Source: Onthophagus taurus
Lineage: Eukaryota > Arthropoda > Insecta > Coleoptera > Scarabaeidae
Length of the DNA: 64,000 nt
Direction of reading: 5' to 3'
Assembly: GCF_036711975.1 (NCBI RefSeq)
Contig: NC_091972.1
Span: forward strand, 39,561,001 to 39,625,000
Position numbers and translations under genes: made by a program. Below, piece after piece: positions 1 through 10,025 of this stretch. Each line of letters begins with the position of its first letter. Position 1 is the stretch's first letter. The notes below the pieces were generated by a model that saw nothing but the letters and a program-made list of their open reading frames with translations, ran no database searches and was not told the origin of the DNA.

Positions 1-3000
1 AAAATCCAACGACTGCTGGAATACTCAGTGCTGTTGTGTAGTGACCTAACCACGCAAAATACATTCCTATTTTAACTCCAAAGTATTCTGAGATTTCATC
101 TAATAAAAATAATTTAATAAAAATTTATTCTTTATTTGCCATTTAATACTACCTAAAGGTTGTCGTGCAAATACATCTCTAACCCATGAATTTTGTAGTC
201 TTTCTAGCGCTGTCGCGTCGTGTATTGGAAAGATTTGTGATATAACTCCAGCGGAGAGACATTTAGGAACTAAAATTAATTTAACCAATTACAGTTTTTT
301 TTTAAATAAAAGTATACTTACTAATAGGTTGTCCTTCTAATAAATTAACCCCAGATAATGAGATATTATCGTTACATTTTGATCTTATACTCTCCAATAA
401 ACGCAAAACCAACCACTGTCTTTCTTGCGTTGTAAAGAAAAATTCTTCGTTTTCGCATCCCTCGAAAAGCTGTACATCCTGAACGGAAAATTCTTTCAAT
501 CCTCCTCCTTTAGAATCTTTCAGCGATTTCGGTAGATGATATTCTTCGGCAGCTTTTAATAAACTAAAAGTTTTAATTAACAACTTTTTTTTTAAATATA
601 AAATCAACTTTATTTAACTCTTTCAAACCTGAAATTTATTTTCTATTTTAAACTTGCATCAAATTAACTTAGAATTCTACCTAATCAGGTTGTTCGAGAT
701 GTTAATTAATAATTTGTTAAATAAATTCTTATTAGTGTATGTTAATCTTTAATAAAAGCGTTTACTGAGGTGGAAAGCCCCTAAATATTGGACTTCAGGT
801 GAAGTCTAAGAAGTGAATAAGAAGTACCTTAGAGCAAAGCAGTTTTGTTACGCATATCGCAAGAAAAATTTCTGATTTAAGCATAAACTCGTTAGAAAAT
901 GCTGAGGTTAGAAACCATAGACGACCAGCACATCCCAAATTATTTATTACCCTTAGAACATCATAAATATACCAAAGGGGACCTTCTTTAAAAGCAATCT
1001 CTTCACTTTTGACGTAAAAGCGATGAGTATCATCTTTCGTCCTTCAGGGTTGGAGTTGGGGACGCAGCTTAAAAAGGCCGTAAGTTGAAACGTAGATACA
1101 CTGTTGGAAATAATTCACGAGCACACCTTATGTAATCTGAACTCGTGAAGACAAATCCGTAATATTTGTGGAGCATAAAGGTTCACTGTAGACGAGTTTA
1201 TTCAGAGAGTTTCGAGTTTTTCTGCCGCGGCATTGTTGACTGAGCCGCCTTCCAAGTGGAACATCCCGTCGCTATGGAAACCAAAGCGGGTTGGAGATAC
1301 CGATTTTTTTTAGTGTAGTGTGATGGACCAGTATGTTGTCGTACCCTGTGCGCAATGGAAGGGCGATCACGTTACTTAAGCGAGTTTGAGCGAGGAATGG
1401 TTGTGGGTATGCACATTGGAAGGTGTATCGTTTCGTGAAAATGCGCGTCGTCTCGAGCGGTCGTTACCGACAGTGCAACGGACATGGCGAGAATGGTCTG
1501 AGCTAGGACATACGCACCTTCAGCCGCGACCAGAACGACCCCGCGCGACCACAGCACGCGTGGTTCGTGCCATTGTGCTCAGCTTTTTAGCGTCTCGTAC
1601 TTCCTCTTCAAGGCAACTTGGAGCTGTTTAGCCAGCGGGAAGGGAAGGCCAGGGAAGGCGCACTCACTACGCTAACTGTATGGCGGCGTTTGGTAAACAG
1701 TGGACTGCGCGCACGTCGTGCGTTACAGCGGATTCCACTAACACCCGAGCACCGCCGTATACGTCACGAGTGGGTCGACGCTAGACATTGGTTGGTTGCC
1801 AAGTGGAGGGACATTTAGTTTCCCGACGAATTAAGATTCGATTTGAGCACCGGTGACGTGCGAATTTTGGTTCGTCAGAGACGTGGTGAGCATCTATTCG
1901 AGCAGTGTGTGCAAGAACGCCCTACCCACCGCCAACCGACTATTATGGTATGGGGTGCGATTACACATGGTGGACGTACACGTCTGCTACGTGTACAGCA
2001 GACAATGATGGGTCTACGATATGTAGATGAGGTGCTACGGCCCGTTCTGCTTCCCTACGTTCGGCAGCTCCCACGTCTGCTATACATGCACGACAACGCC
2101 CGAACGCACATTGTGCGTGTTGGACCTTTGTGGAAGAGCATCGTATACGAATGCCTTCCTGGCCAGCTCGTTCTCCGGATCTGAATCCGATCGAACATGT
2201 TTGGGACATGATTAGTCGGAGACTTCAACGTTATCCGGCTTCCCCAGCTAACGTTGAGGAGCTATGAAGGCGAGTTGAGGCGGCATGGTTGGCCATTCCT
2301 CCCGCTACAATACAGCGACTTATCGACTCCATGCCACGTCGTCTATCGATGGTACGCGCCGCTCAAGGAGGATACTCTCGCTATTGATGTATTCCCTCCC
2401 AGCAGAGTTGCGCCGCTCTACATGTGGGGGTAAGTTACACTACTTTACTACTACTTCCATACTAAATTTCATTGTGCTAGACACACGCGTTCAGATTATA
2501 TAGGGTGTGCTCGTGAATTATTTCCAACAGTGTATATAAAGCCATTAGGGTCAACCTAGAAGTCTTGAAATGATGAGTTTAGTCCGGCAGTATATGGATC
2601 ATGGGAACTACCCACTATATGCTCAGCTAACAGAGTGATGATAACCCTAACAACCCTACTTCATGTTCGAGGTGACATGGAATCCAGTTCTGCTCAGCTA
2701 TCAATGAACAAGCTTACAATTGTACATGGTGGCCATATAAGCGTGCAAAGTACACTATCTCGGAAACTATTCCTTGTAGAAACTTATGGTAAAAAATTTA
2801 ATGGCTATAGTGGTCAAGAGAAGATACTAGAAACTATTTTCAGGTTTCTAATATAGGCGTTAGGGGCGCAAACGCCATCTTGAATTGCAAAATGTTGTTT
2901 CCCTCGGAATTTCACTGTATTAACATTGCTAACGAAACACTTTTTGAGCTATCTCTAAAAATAAAGTAGTGTGGGGTGTTTGAAAATGTTTGTAAATAAA

Positions 3001-6000
3001 TACCAATAAATTCAAAATAGCTAAACAGAATGTATGATTGTTTTTCTGTCCATCACAACGGTGCATATAACTTAAACAAAGGTTTTTCTTTCCTTACTGT
3101 TAATTGACATTGACTGTTTTTCACACACTCACGACGTTTCATGAATGTCTTTCATTTTTCTTTTTGTATTCCACTAGCTATTCCATGTTGTGTGTTCACA
3201 AATATGTTGTGTAGCCTTTTATGCAATTGAGTTGATGTGGTATTCTAAAAGTTGTCATCATTTCATCAGATTGCGAAAAATTACCAAATCTGTGAAATTT
3301 TATTAGACTTGGTTGGCGTTGTACAGAAAAAAATTGATTCATCTCACAATATTAAGCATAACCGCCTCGCTCATTTGATTAAAGAGTAACCCGAAAATGT
3401 CAGAATATCATGTAAAGTAAGTCAAGTATAAAAACATAAAAAAAGACATTATTGTTACTTTGTTGTGAAATCTTATATCACTCGATCGACAATCGACTAA
3501 TCACTTGAATACAATGCCCCCATATAAGGACCTCATGATTTTGCCACAATTTTTGCATATTCGAGGCAGAGCAGCACTGAAGAATTTCTACCTGAATTTG
3601 CAGAAAGTTATCAGAATAGACCAAGTTGCAACAACGTTAGGTAAAGATGGGGAAATTACACCTTATTCGTTAACATTCATGTAACAGATACTTTGGTGGT
3701 TAAATTGTATGCACATAGCTTTCGACTATAGTAAAGAGGTGATAGGCACGTCGGAGCATAGAATTTGCAGGACACTCTGTAAATCAAAACTTACTATTAG
3801 AAAAGTTTCGTCATGATTTGCACTTTGTTTATCTAAATCTTTTGCTCTATTAACATCATTTCTTCGCTTTATGTGAGAAAGAAATTCTTCTGATTTTTTA
3901 ATAGATTTAGATTATTTAACACACAGCAAACATTGATCTATCTTCAGTTTGAAGAAAGATAAGTTATATTGCGTGCAAAACACCCTCCAATATGTTATTG
4001 GAGAAACGAAATCCGTTTGATTGCTCATCTGTAACTCTTTGTACAATTCATATATTTTAAGAATGGATAAGGTAGAGTCAAGATACTTCCGTGCTATCCC
4101 ACGTCTACAATAGTGATTCCATTACAGGAAATGATTCACCTCATTCAAAATGACAGGTTTAGCCTTGTTTCCTGAAGAACTTCTTCCTCGAAGATCTTGA
4201 ATTGAATGATTTATTCCATTTGTACCTATGCTCAATATAGCACAATCAACCGGTCCATGACTCAACAAGGTTTTTAAGTAAAAATTTTTACAAACGCTTT
4301 TTTTTTACTAGTCCCTGGTCCGTTTTCTTCGGCATTAAGATGTAACAACGCTAATAATTATGAAGTCCTTTTGTCTGTCATAGGATAGACTTTGATACTG
4401 TTTACAGATATCTTGTCCACGATCTGCAGGAAATACTTCTGCACATTTCTAGCGGCAATTGTCACAGTTTACATTTCTAGGGGATCTTGCAGACATTTGT
4501 TTGCCTTTAGTATTAATATACGCTAAACTGATTTTTAATAACTTGTTTTTCTCACGTTTTATTCCTTGAGGATTTTTTATTACCTGATACCCACAGAGGT
4601 CTCAGCTAAATAATAATGCTTATAACTAATAGACTGGCATTTTTGGACATGTTCATTTTTTCCATAAAAATAATATTGCATTTCAGGCACATGAGCATTA
4701 AAACTTAAAAATCTAGAATTTTAGACTTGGTCACTTTCTCTTGTATACCGACGATATAGGAAATTCAAAAAGAGATATTTGAAGAAACGTTGTTAAAATT
4801 AGGTTATGTTTGAAATTGCGAAAAACGAAAAAAATTGATAAAATCACTTTGAGCTCATTTTTAAAAGTTAGAAAGTGATTTGTCTTAAATTGAGAATTAA
4901 AGCTTCAATTTTAATGTTGTATAAAATATATAGGGTATTTTATATAAAAAATTTTTGGAAAAAAGCTTTATTGTAATGTTTGAAATCGTCAAAAAGCAAA
5001 AAAAATATAAAATCAATTATAAAATGAACTTATTTTTAAGTGTTAGATAACGATTTATATCTTAATTTGAAGACTAATGCCTCTACTTTAATATGGTATA
5101 TGATTTATACAGAATTTTTTTGTTACGTTGGAATCGTCAAAAAAGGATAATTTCATAAAATCACCTATCACATATCTTAAATTGAAGATTAAAGCTTCTA
5201 TTTTAAAATGCATTTTCGAGATTAATTAATTATCTTAAGACGATGTCCATTTAGCGTCGTTAGAGGCTAGATTACCATATTTCATACAATATTTTTGACG
5301 AATGACGACCTTTGATGTTACTATCAAGGAACTTATTTACAAAAGCATTGGCGTCCTCACCAATTAACTCTGCTAGATCGTGAACGAGCAAACAATTTCG
5401 TCTGGAATGAATTTCCGATTCCAGACGTTTATCAAGATTAGAAAGTTTTTATCTCGTTGAAACTTTCGGCCGCTGCTTATCGAACGAATATCGAACCAAA
5501 TAAACTCCACAAACATTACTTTAAAAACTGGTAGCACCTCAGAATTTTGAGATGAATTGCCATCATGCAGTGCAAGAATGAAAATTATCAACCAAGAGCA
5601 ACCGCGCAATGTGTGATATTAAATAAGAACTAGTGTAGTTCTAGCGCCATATTTCCCCCCCTAAAATAATAAATGGGGTAAAAATATGACCAAACTATTT
5701 ATGACACTCCTATCTCAGATTGAATAAAGTTAATCTGAAAATTACTGATAATTACTTTAAAAATTGGTAGCCCTCAGAATCAGTTTCCTACATTTCGTCG
5801 AAATAATCGGCGAAATAAATTTCGGTGAATTGTCATCATGCAGTGCAAGAATGAAAATTATCAACCAAGAGCAACCGCGCAATGTGTGACATTAAATAAG
5901 AACTAGTGTAGTTCTAGCGCCATATTTCCCCCCTAAAATAATAAATGGGGTAAAAATATGACCAAACTATTTATGACACTCCTATCTCAGAGTGAATAAA

Positions 6001-6855
6001 GTTAATGTGAAAATTACTGAAATCACTTTAAAAACTGGTAGCACCCCAAAATCAGTTTCCTCCATTTCGTCGAAATAAATTTCAGTGAATTGCCAGCATG
6101 CAATGGAAGAATGAAAATTATCAACCAAGAGTAACCGCGCAATGTGTGACATTAAATCAGAACTAGTGTAGTTGTAGCGGCATATTTTCCCCCCTGAAAT
6201 AATAAATGGGGTAAAAATGTGACCAAACTATTTATGACACTCCTATCTCAGAGTGAACAAAGCTAATCTGAAAAGGAAATGTCCTAATTCCTTATATAGC
6301 TTCAAATTATAACAAATAACATATCTAATAAAAACTGAATAATTAATTTGTTATAAATTGTTTTGTACAATGCCAAGTTTGAAAGAGTTCCAATTAAATT
6401 TTTTCCTTACATATTAAAAGGTGCTGTAAGATAAAAAGCACTACTTTGTGTACTAGCGTGATGTCTCACGTGTACAGTTAATCCTGGTGATTGGCGAAGT
6501 TTCGACAACAACCAAAGTAACGAAGAATCCTCGGTGTTTGGCGGAAAAACAACGACTACATCGCAATTTGGAGTCGAAACCCTTTTAAGCCATAGCCTTT
6601 TCGGTGCCAAAAAGTGTCTGGCACAAGGAATTTTTCGTTTTATTAATTCCGATGCTACAAAAAAATCATCCCTTAATGTAACTTTTATGTAAAAAAATAT
6701 GATTTGACGAAAAATTATTTTATAAATTTCCTTTTACCTTGCTCGAAAGTATCTTGAGCACACTCAACAAATTTCCTCCTTCTCGTCTGAGTTTCATCAT
6801 TTTCCTTTAAATCGGTATCACCACATTCACCACCACTAACTTCCTCGGTAGCCAT
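1..6855 (-). CDS. ANO8: Anoctamin-8-like (TMEM16) protein, N-terminal five exons, runs off the window
   Basis: Anoctamins are multi-pass membrane proteins (ion channels or lipid scramblases); ANO8 members also tether ER to plasma membrane. I infer five exons on the minus strand: 6738-6855 (start ATG at 6855), 6411-6654, 322-563, 153-269 and 1-99, all with GT..AG borders and matching reading phase (118, 244, 242, 117 and 99 nt; about 273 residues). The cytosolic N-terminal part shows motifs I recall from ANO8: [13 protein letters not shown] and LTVHVRHH in exon 2, [10 protein letters not shown] and LEGQPI in exon 3, a RLQNSWV-type segment and ARQPL in exon 4, then [16 protein letters not shown] leading into the first membrane segment. 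The ten-helix core lies beyond base 1. The 564-6410 intron is enlarged by transposon and satellite insertions. Confident on family, less so on subtype. Confidence 0.85.
1099..2532 (+). mobile_element. Tc1/mariner-type DNA transposon, 1434 bp, intact ends, dead transposase
   Basis: The ends are inverted copies. The outermost 30 or so bases match exactly (both start CACTGTTGGAAATAATTC read inward) and similarity continues to about 50 bp with a few mismatches. TA dinucleotides flank both sides (1097-1098 and 2533-2534), the target duplication of this superfamily. The interior encodes a decayed DD34E transposase. The element sits in the large intron of the anoctamin-8-like gene, in opposite orientation to it. 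Confidence 0.9.
1355..2387 (+). pseudogene. Tc1-like transposase, frameshifted and stopped
   Basis: Fragments in several frames line up in the order of a Tc1-like transposase. First comes a helix-turn-helix N-terminus starting at the ATG at 1355 ([10 protein letters not shown], then [20 protein letters not shown]). Next are FPDELRFDL with the first catalytic Asp, MHDNARTHI with the second, and [12 protein letters not shown] with the last acidic residue. Breaks visible: a frameshift near 1420, another near 1620, an in-frame TAG at 1816-1818 directly before FPDE, a frameshift near 2110-2130, and a TGA near 2265. The C-terminus ends at 2385-2387. It cannot make a working enzyme, but the intact ends could be mobilised in trans. 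Confidence 0.88.
2535..3769. other. Intronic sequence without recognisable feature
   Basis: AT-rich intron of the anoctamin-8-like gene. I found no gene, inverted terminal repeat or clear tandem repeat here; the longest open frame (2635-2856, 73 aa) has no recognisable motif. Confidence 0.5.
3770..4520 (-). pseudogene. Decayed transposon-type gene of an uncharacterised insect family
   Basis: Read on the minus strand in broken frames, this stretch contains an ordered series of motifs that I associate with a repetitive, poorly characterised insect protein family. They are a CKNF-type segment, a [17 protein letters not shown] segment, a YELYKE segment, [17 protein letters not shown] followed by a second Cys two residues later, and FDLQSVL. 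Several stops and frameshifts interrupt it. The order of motifs is what supports the call. I cannot name the superfamily, and no terminal repeats were found. It lies inside the anoctamin-8-like intron, on the same strand as that gene. Confidence 0.5.
4740..5220. repeat. Degenerate tandem repeat, about 150-175 bp, roughly 2.5 units
   Basis: The phrase GAAATTGCGAAAAACG at about 4810 recurs in diverged form near 4982 (GAAATCGTCAAAAAGC) and near 5130 (GGAATCGTCAAAAAAGG). Each copy is followed by ATAAAATCA and, further on, by CTTAAATTGA(A/G)-type and AAAGCTTC-type strings. It looks like an old fragment of satellite DNA. Confidence 0.6.
5518..6275. repeat. Tandem repeat, 260-273 bp, about 2.8 units
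   Basis: ATGAAAATTATCAACCAAG occurs at 5578, 5851 and 6111 (periods 273 and 260). Each copy is followed by ACCGCGCAATGTGTGA, GAACTAGTGTAGTT and a C-run/G-run pair (CCCCCTAAAATAATAAATGGGG). Units are more than 90 percent alike by eye, so the array is younger than the one at 4740-5220. It is intronic. Confidence 0.85.
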
Positions 6856-8116
6856 AATTTTCCCGACGTTTTTTTCTTTTTTTTAACGCGGTCTTACACT
6901 CGTTTTCTTAAAAACGGCCGCGAATCAATGAACACCTAATGTTAGGTAACAGGTTTGCTGCCCCCACTGTTTGTGTCAGTGTGTGCGTGTTCGACGCCTA
7001 CCCTCTTTCAGAGTAGCAGCCATCTTTGTCCTCGACATTCCCCTTCTGTAAACATTAGGGGGGTTGAACATTTTTAGAACCGCTGTAATCGCATAACCAA
7101 CTCGCTCTTATACGCAATAATATCGAACCTTTCTCTTTTACTCTCGCATTTTACTCAATTCCGCGCCGTTTCAAACTGTGATCGGGTCGCCGATTTCCGT
7201 CGTGCATTTTCCTCTCGCACGCTATTCCATTAATATTGATTCCAATCAAAATTTATGTATGCCATAGAGAATTATTTAAATGTATTTATAACCTTTAAAG
7301 GGTGAGTTTAATTGATATATTCGTGGGAAAACCCCGGGTGGGTTTTAATTGAAAATTCGAATGTATGGAGTTTATGTAATTCCTAGTTATTTAAATGAAA
7401 TTCAATTTAATGGAAAACCGTCTCGAAAACGATTTGGGACAAATTCAGGAATGCCGAAATATTCTATACTAATCTAGAAGAAAAATTTGGAAACTTTAAG
7501 CGTTAAAATTAAGATTAAATATAGATAAAATACCTTTTAAGCAGCTTTACTTAAGTTAACCTTAAATATTGACGTTTATCTATCAAAATTCAAAATGGAA
7601 GTTTCCATGTCAATTTTGACGTTTAATATTAACTATAATAAAAATTAAACGCAAAACTAAAAGACAAAAATATAGTACTGAAATAAAAATAGGAATGAAA
7701 GTAATTTAAAATTAAAATAGAACGAAATTAGCACGAAAAATTGACTAAAATATATTTCAATAATAAAGTGTCATCTAGTGGACAATAGATGAATCACCCA
7801 AAACATTACTGTGAATTTTATCGATTTCATGTTGCTGGTTTTAATTAATTAATTAAATTAAATACAATTAATTTTAATTAAATTGCTTAAATTATACTTT
7901 TTAACTTCATATTTATTTTATACAACTTTTCTGTATGAAATTAGATGGCAAATTGGAATTGAATTTTACCACCATCTATGAACAAGAATCCGTCGTTAGA
8001 TCTGTTTATATTTTTTTTCGATATAACTTGAATCGGCGGTACAATAACATGTTTTGAAGAACTTTTCACAACATTTAACGAATGATACATTAACTTTAAA
8101 AGAAAAATCTCCGAAA
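6856..8116. promoter_or_regulatory. Divergent intergenic region between two head-to-head genes
   Basis: About 1.26 kb separates the start codon of the minus-strand anoctamin-8-like gene from that of the plus-strand gene at 8117. The part at 6880-7230 is richer in CpG than the surroundings and contains a TCAGT initiator-like site near 6977. A shared or bidirectional promoter region is likely by position, but no element was proven. The segment 7260-7930 is plain AT-rich DNA. Confidence 0.4.
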
Positions 8117-8765
8117 ATGGTGCGAACATCCAACAGATTAGCACGCAGTAAGAAATTATCTTGTTCCTTTTATTATTTTAATTAAAAATACTTTTTTAGT
8201 TGCGAGTGGTGGATCAACCAATTCTGGAGAAAAAGGTTCTAATATATCTTTTAGAAGAAGTAGATCGAATTCATCTTCACCCAGCAGCATTCATTGTAAG
8301 TATTAAATCTAATTACCTACATAAAGTTTTGTATTATTTAATAAAATGTTAATTTATTTAGCTAGCCCGAGCGATAATTTGGGTAATAAAACAGACAACC
8401 CTACATTCATAAGAAAAAGTAAACGAAAAATTTGTACTCAAGCTAAAAATGATGAAAATGGGGTAAATCGCAGTGGAACGATTTTTATAAGAGGATTTTA
8501 TATAACCAAAAAGGATATTGAAGAAGCCGGTTGTAGCAAACATAGCCAATATGTACCTCAGCCGCAAGATGAATTAGAATATAATAAAGAGAATTTTGAA
8601 AATAATGAGCAACTTAATAAGAGAATTCCAATGTGTGTTAACCCAACTAAAACTGTTAAAAGAATGAAATCCAATATTTACAAAAATCTCGCTAAATTTG
8701 AAACTCTTGGACGAGGTGGTGAAAAAGCTAATACAGAAACTAATTCTGATATGTTAACAGAGTGA
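8117..8765 (+). CDS. Small nuclear-type protein with a KEN box; possibly sororin-like
   Basis: I infer three exons, 8117-8147, 8200-8296 and 8366-8765 (175 aa), with donors CA|GTAAG and TT|GTAAG and acceptors TTTTTTAG and TTTAGCTAG. The acceptor four bases earlier would give an immediate stop. The protein is short, basic at the N-terminus (MVRTSNRLAR, then a Ser/Arg-rich stretch), polar and without membrane segments. A KEN box, the APC/C degradation motif, is at residues 117-119, and the basic segment after it ends in KFETLG at about 153-158. Arg-rich start, KEN box and a basic LETLG-like segment occur in this order in vertebrate sororin, a cohesin protector, as I remember it. The characteristic sororin C-terminal domain is not seen, so the assignment is tentative. 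If the first two exons are wrong, the frame could start at 8346. Confidence 0.65.
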
Positions 8766-8831
8766 TTTTAATGTTCTTGTTCCTTAAATAATATTTATAA
8801 TTATGTTTGATTAATTAGTGTTCTAGTCTTT

Positions 8832-8837
8832 AATAAA
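8832..8837 (+). terminator. Poly(A) signal AATAAA of the KEN-box gene
   Basis: AATAAA lies 67 bp after the stop codon and is followed by a T-rich stretch near 8855-8865. Confidence 0.6.
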
Positions 8838-9154
8838 AAAAGTTCTAAAATTGTTTCTGTTTTTTTAATCTATGATGGAAAGAAAATTAAGTATTCTTAA
8901 AGAATAAGTTGTTGTTAATGTTGCTTGTTAAAAAACTTAGGTCCACTTTTACCATCCTCCTGAATTAAAACTATTTAGGGGTTAAACTATCCATGGTTAC
9001 AATGGTTTTAAGCACTTTTATTGTCTAAGAGTTAGATTTATTTATACTATAAATGTATCAAGAAGTGGTAAGTCTTAATCATATTATTTTTGTGCTTTTA
9101 ACCAAAGTAAACTTCGGTAGTACTCCCACAATCAACACTTATGTTTATAGAAAA

Positions 9155-9744
9155 TTTTGCAGGAACCTAAAATGCTGTTTGATGGTAAGTTGGGAATGGT
9201 TAAAGGTCACGTGGCACGAATACATACAAAAAAAGGTGTGCAACCAAAAACTTTCCGACCACACCCCGTACTCTTAGCTTTGCAGAAACCAGTAGTAACT
9301 GAACTGGATGGGGATAGACTGGTAAAGGAGGATGTGTTGGAGGAGATTGATATGTCAACTACACCAATTGAATGAATAAATATCGTCGTGGCAATAAAAT
9401 CAAACGGAAACATTCGTATTTATGGAGGTTTTCGAGTCACTATTAATCCGCACGTGCAAAGAAACGACTATCCTTTGCCAACCCTTCCTTGCCATCCTAT
9501 TAAGTAAATTAAATGGCGGACAACAATTTTCTCGAATTGACTTAAGAGATAATATGTTATCTGGATGACATCTTAATTACAGCACCGGACATACACAATG
9601 ATATAAGAAGAATTCAAGAAGTTTTAAATTGACTTAAACAAGCTGGTATAAAGACGCAGACATCAAAATGTTTATTGTTACAGGATGAAATTACATATTT
9701 AGGACACCGCACTGATAAAATTGGAATTCATCCGTTACTAAATA
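9155..9744 (+). pseudogene. Ty3/gypsy retroelement fragment: reverse transcriptase
   Basis: Broken plus-strand frames give the start of a gypsy-type reverse transcriptase. The order is a GKLGMVKGHVARI segment, FRPHPVLLAL, LVKEDVLEEI, IKSNGNIRIYGGFRV (usually RICGDF), DYPLPT, then YVIWMT/YLDDIL for the YxDD catalytic site near 9560-9580, and ITYLGHRTDKIGIHP at the end of the domain. Stops include 9373-9375 and one near 9505. Directly afterwards a hAT-derived element starts, and the gypsy sequence resumes only at about 12796, at the end of RNase H. Confidence 0.85.
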
Positions 9745-9780
9745 TCCGGTTTTGGCCGGATATTAAAAACCTATTACTTA

Positions 9781-10020
9781 GTACTCCACCATTCATAGGA
9801 ATTAGTATCTCTTTTAAGTGTTGGACACTGCAGATAATAATCAAGTTCAACCACAATAGAACTTTTTTTTTATACAACTTTATTTATCATTAGCAACCTC
9901 ATTGTAACAATCCCAATACGATATATCAAATCTCTTGTTGCAGTTTCGTCTAGTTTCCTTCTCTTCGCTTGTAATTCATCATCATATTCATTACTAACAA
10001 AACTGTCGCTGCTATCACTT
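9781..10020 (-). pseudogene. Remnant of hAT transposase C-terminus (copy 1)
   Basis: On the minus strand the frame around 9790-9860 reads VELDYYLQCPTLKRDTNSYEWW, then a stop after STK. The pattern of a short helix, P-x-x-x-R-D-T-N and a Trp-Trp pair is typical of the start of the hAT dimerisation region (hATC). The upstream part is acidic and Ser/Asp-rich. The same segment is at 41190-41455 and there reads LDYYLQLPTPKRDTNSCEWW, also followed by a stop. Confidence 0.65.
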
Positions 10021-10025
10021 TCGAT

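Noticed and set aside
9053..9277. 74-aa plus-strand frame at the beginning of the gypsy fragment
   Set aside because: The overlapping frame at 9157 carries the reverse-transcriptase signature; this one is a frame-shifted shadow.
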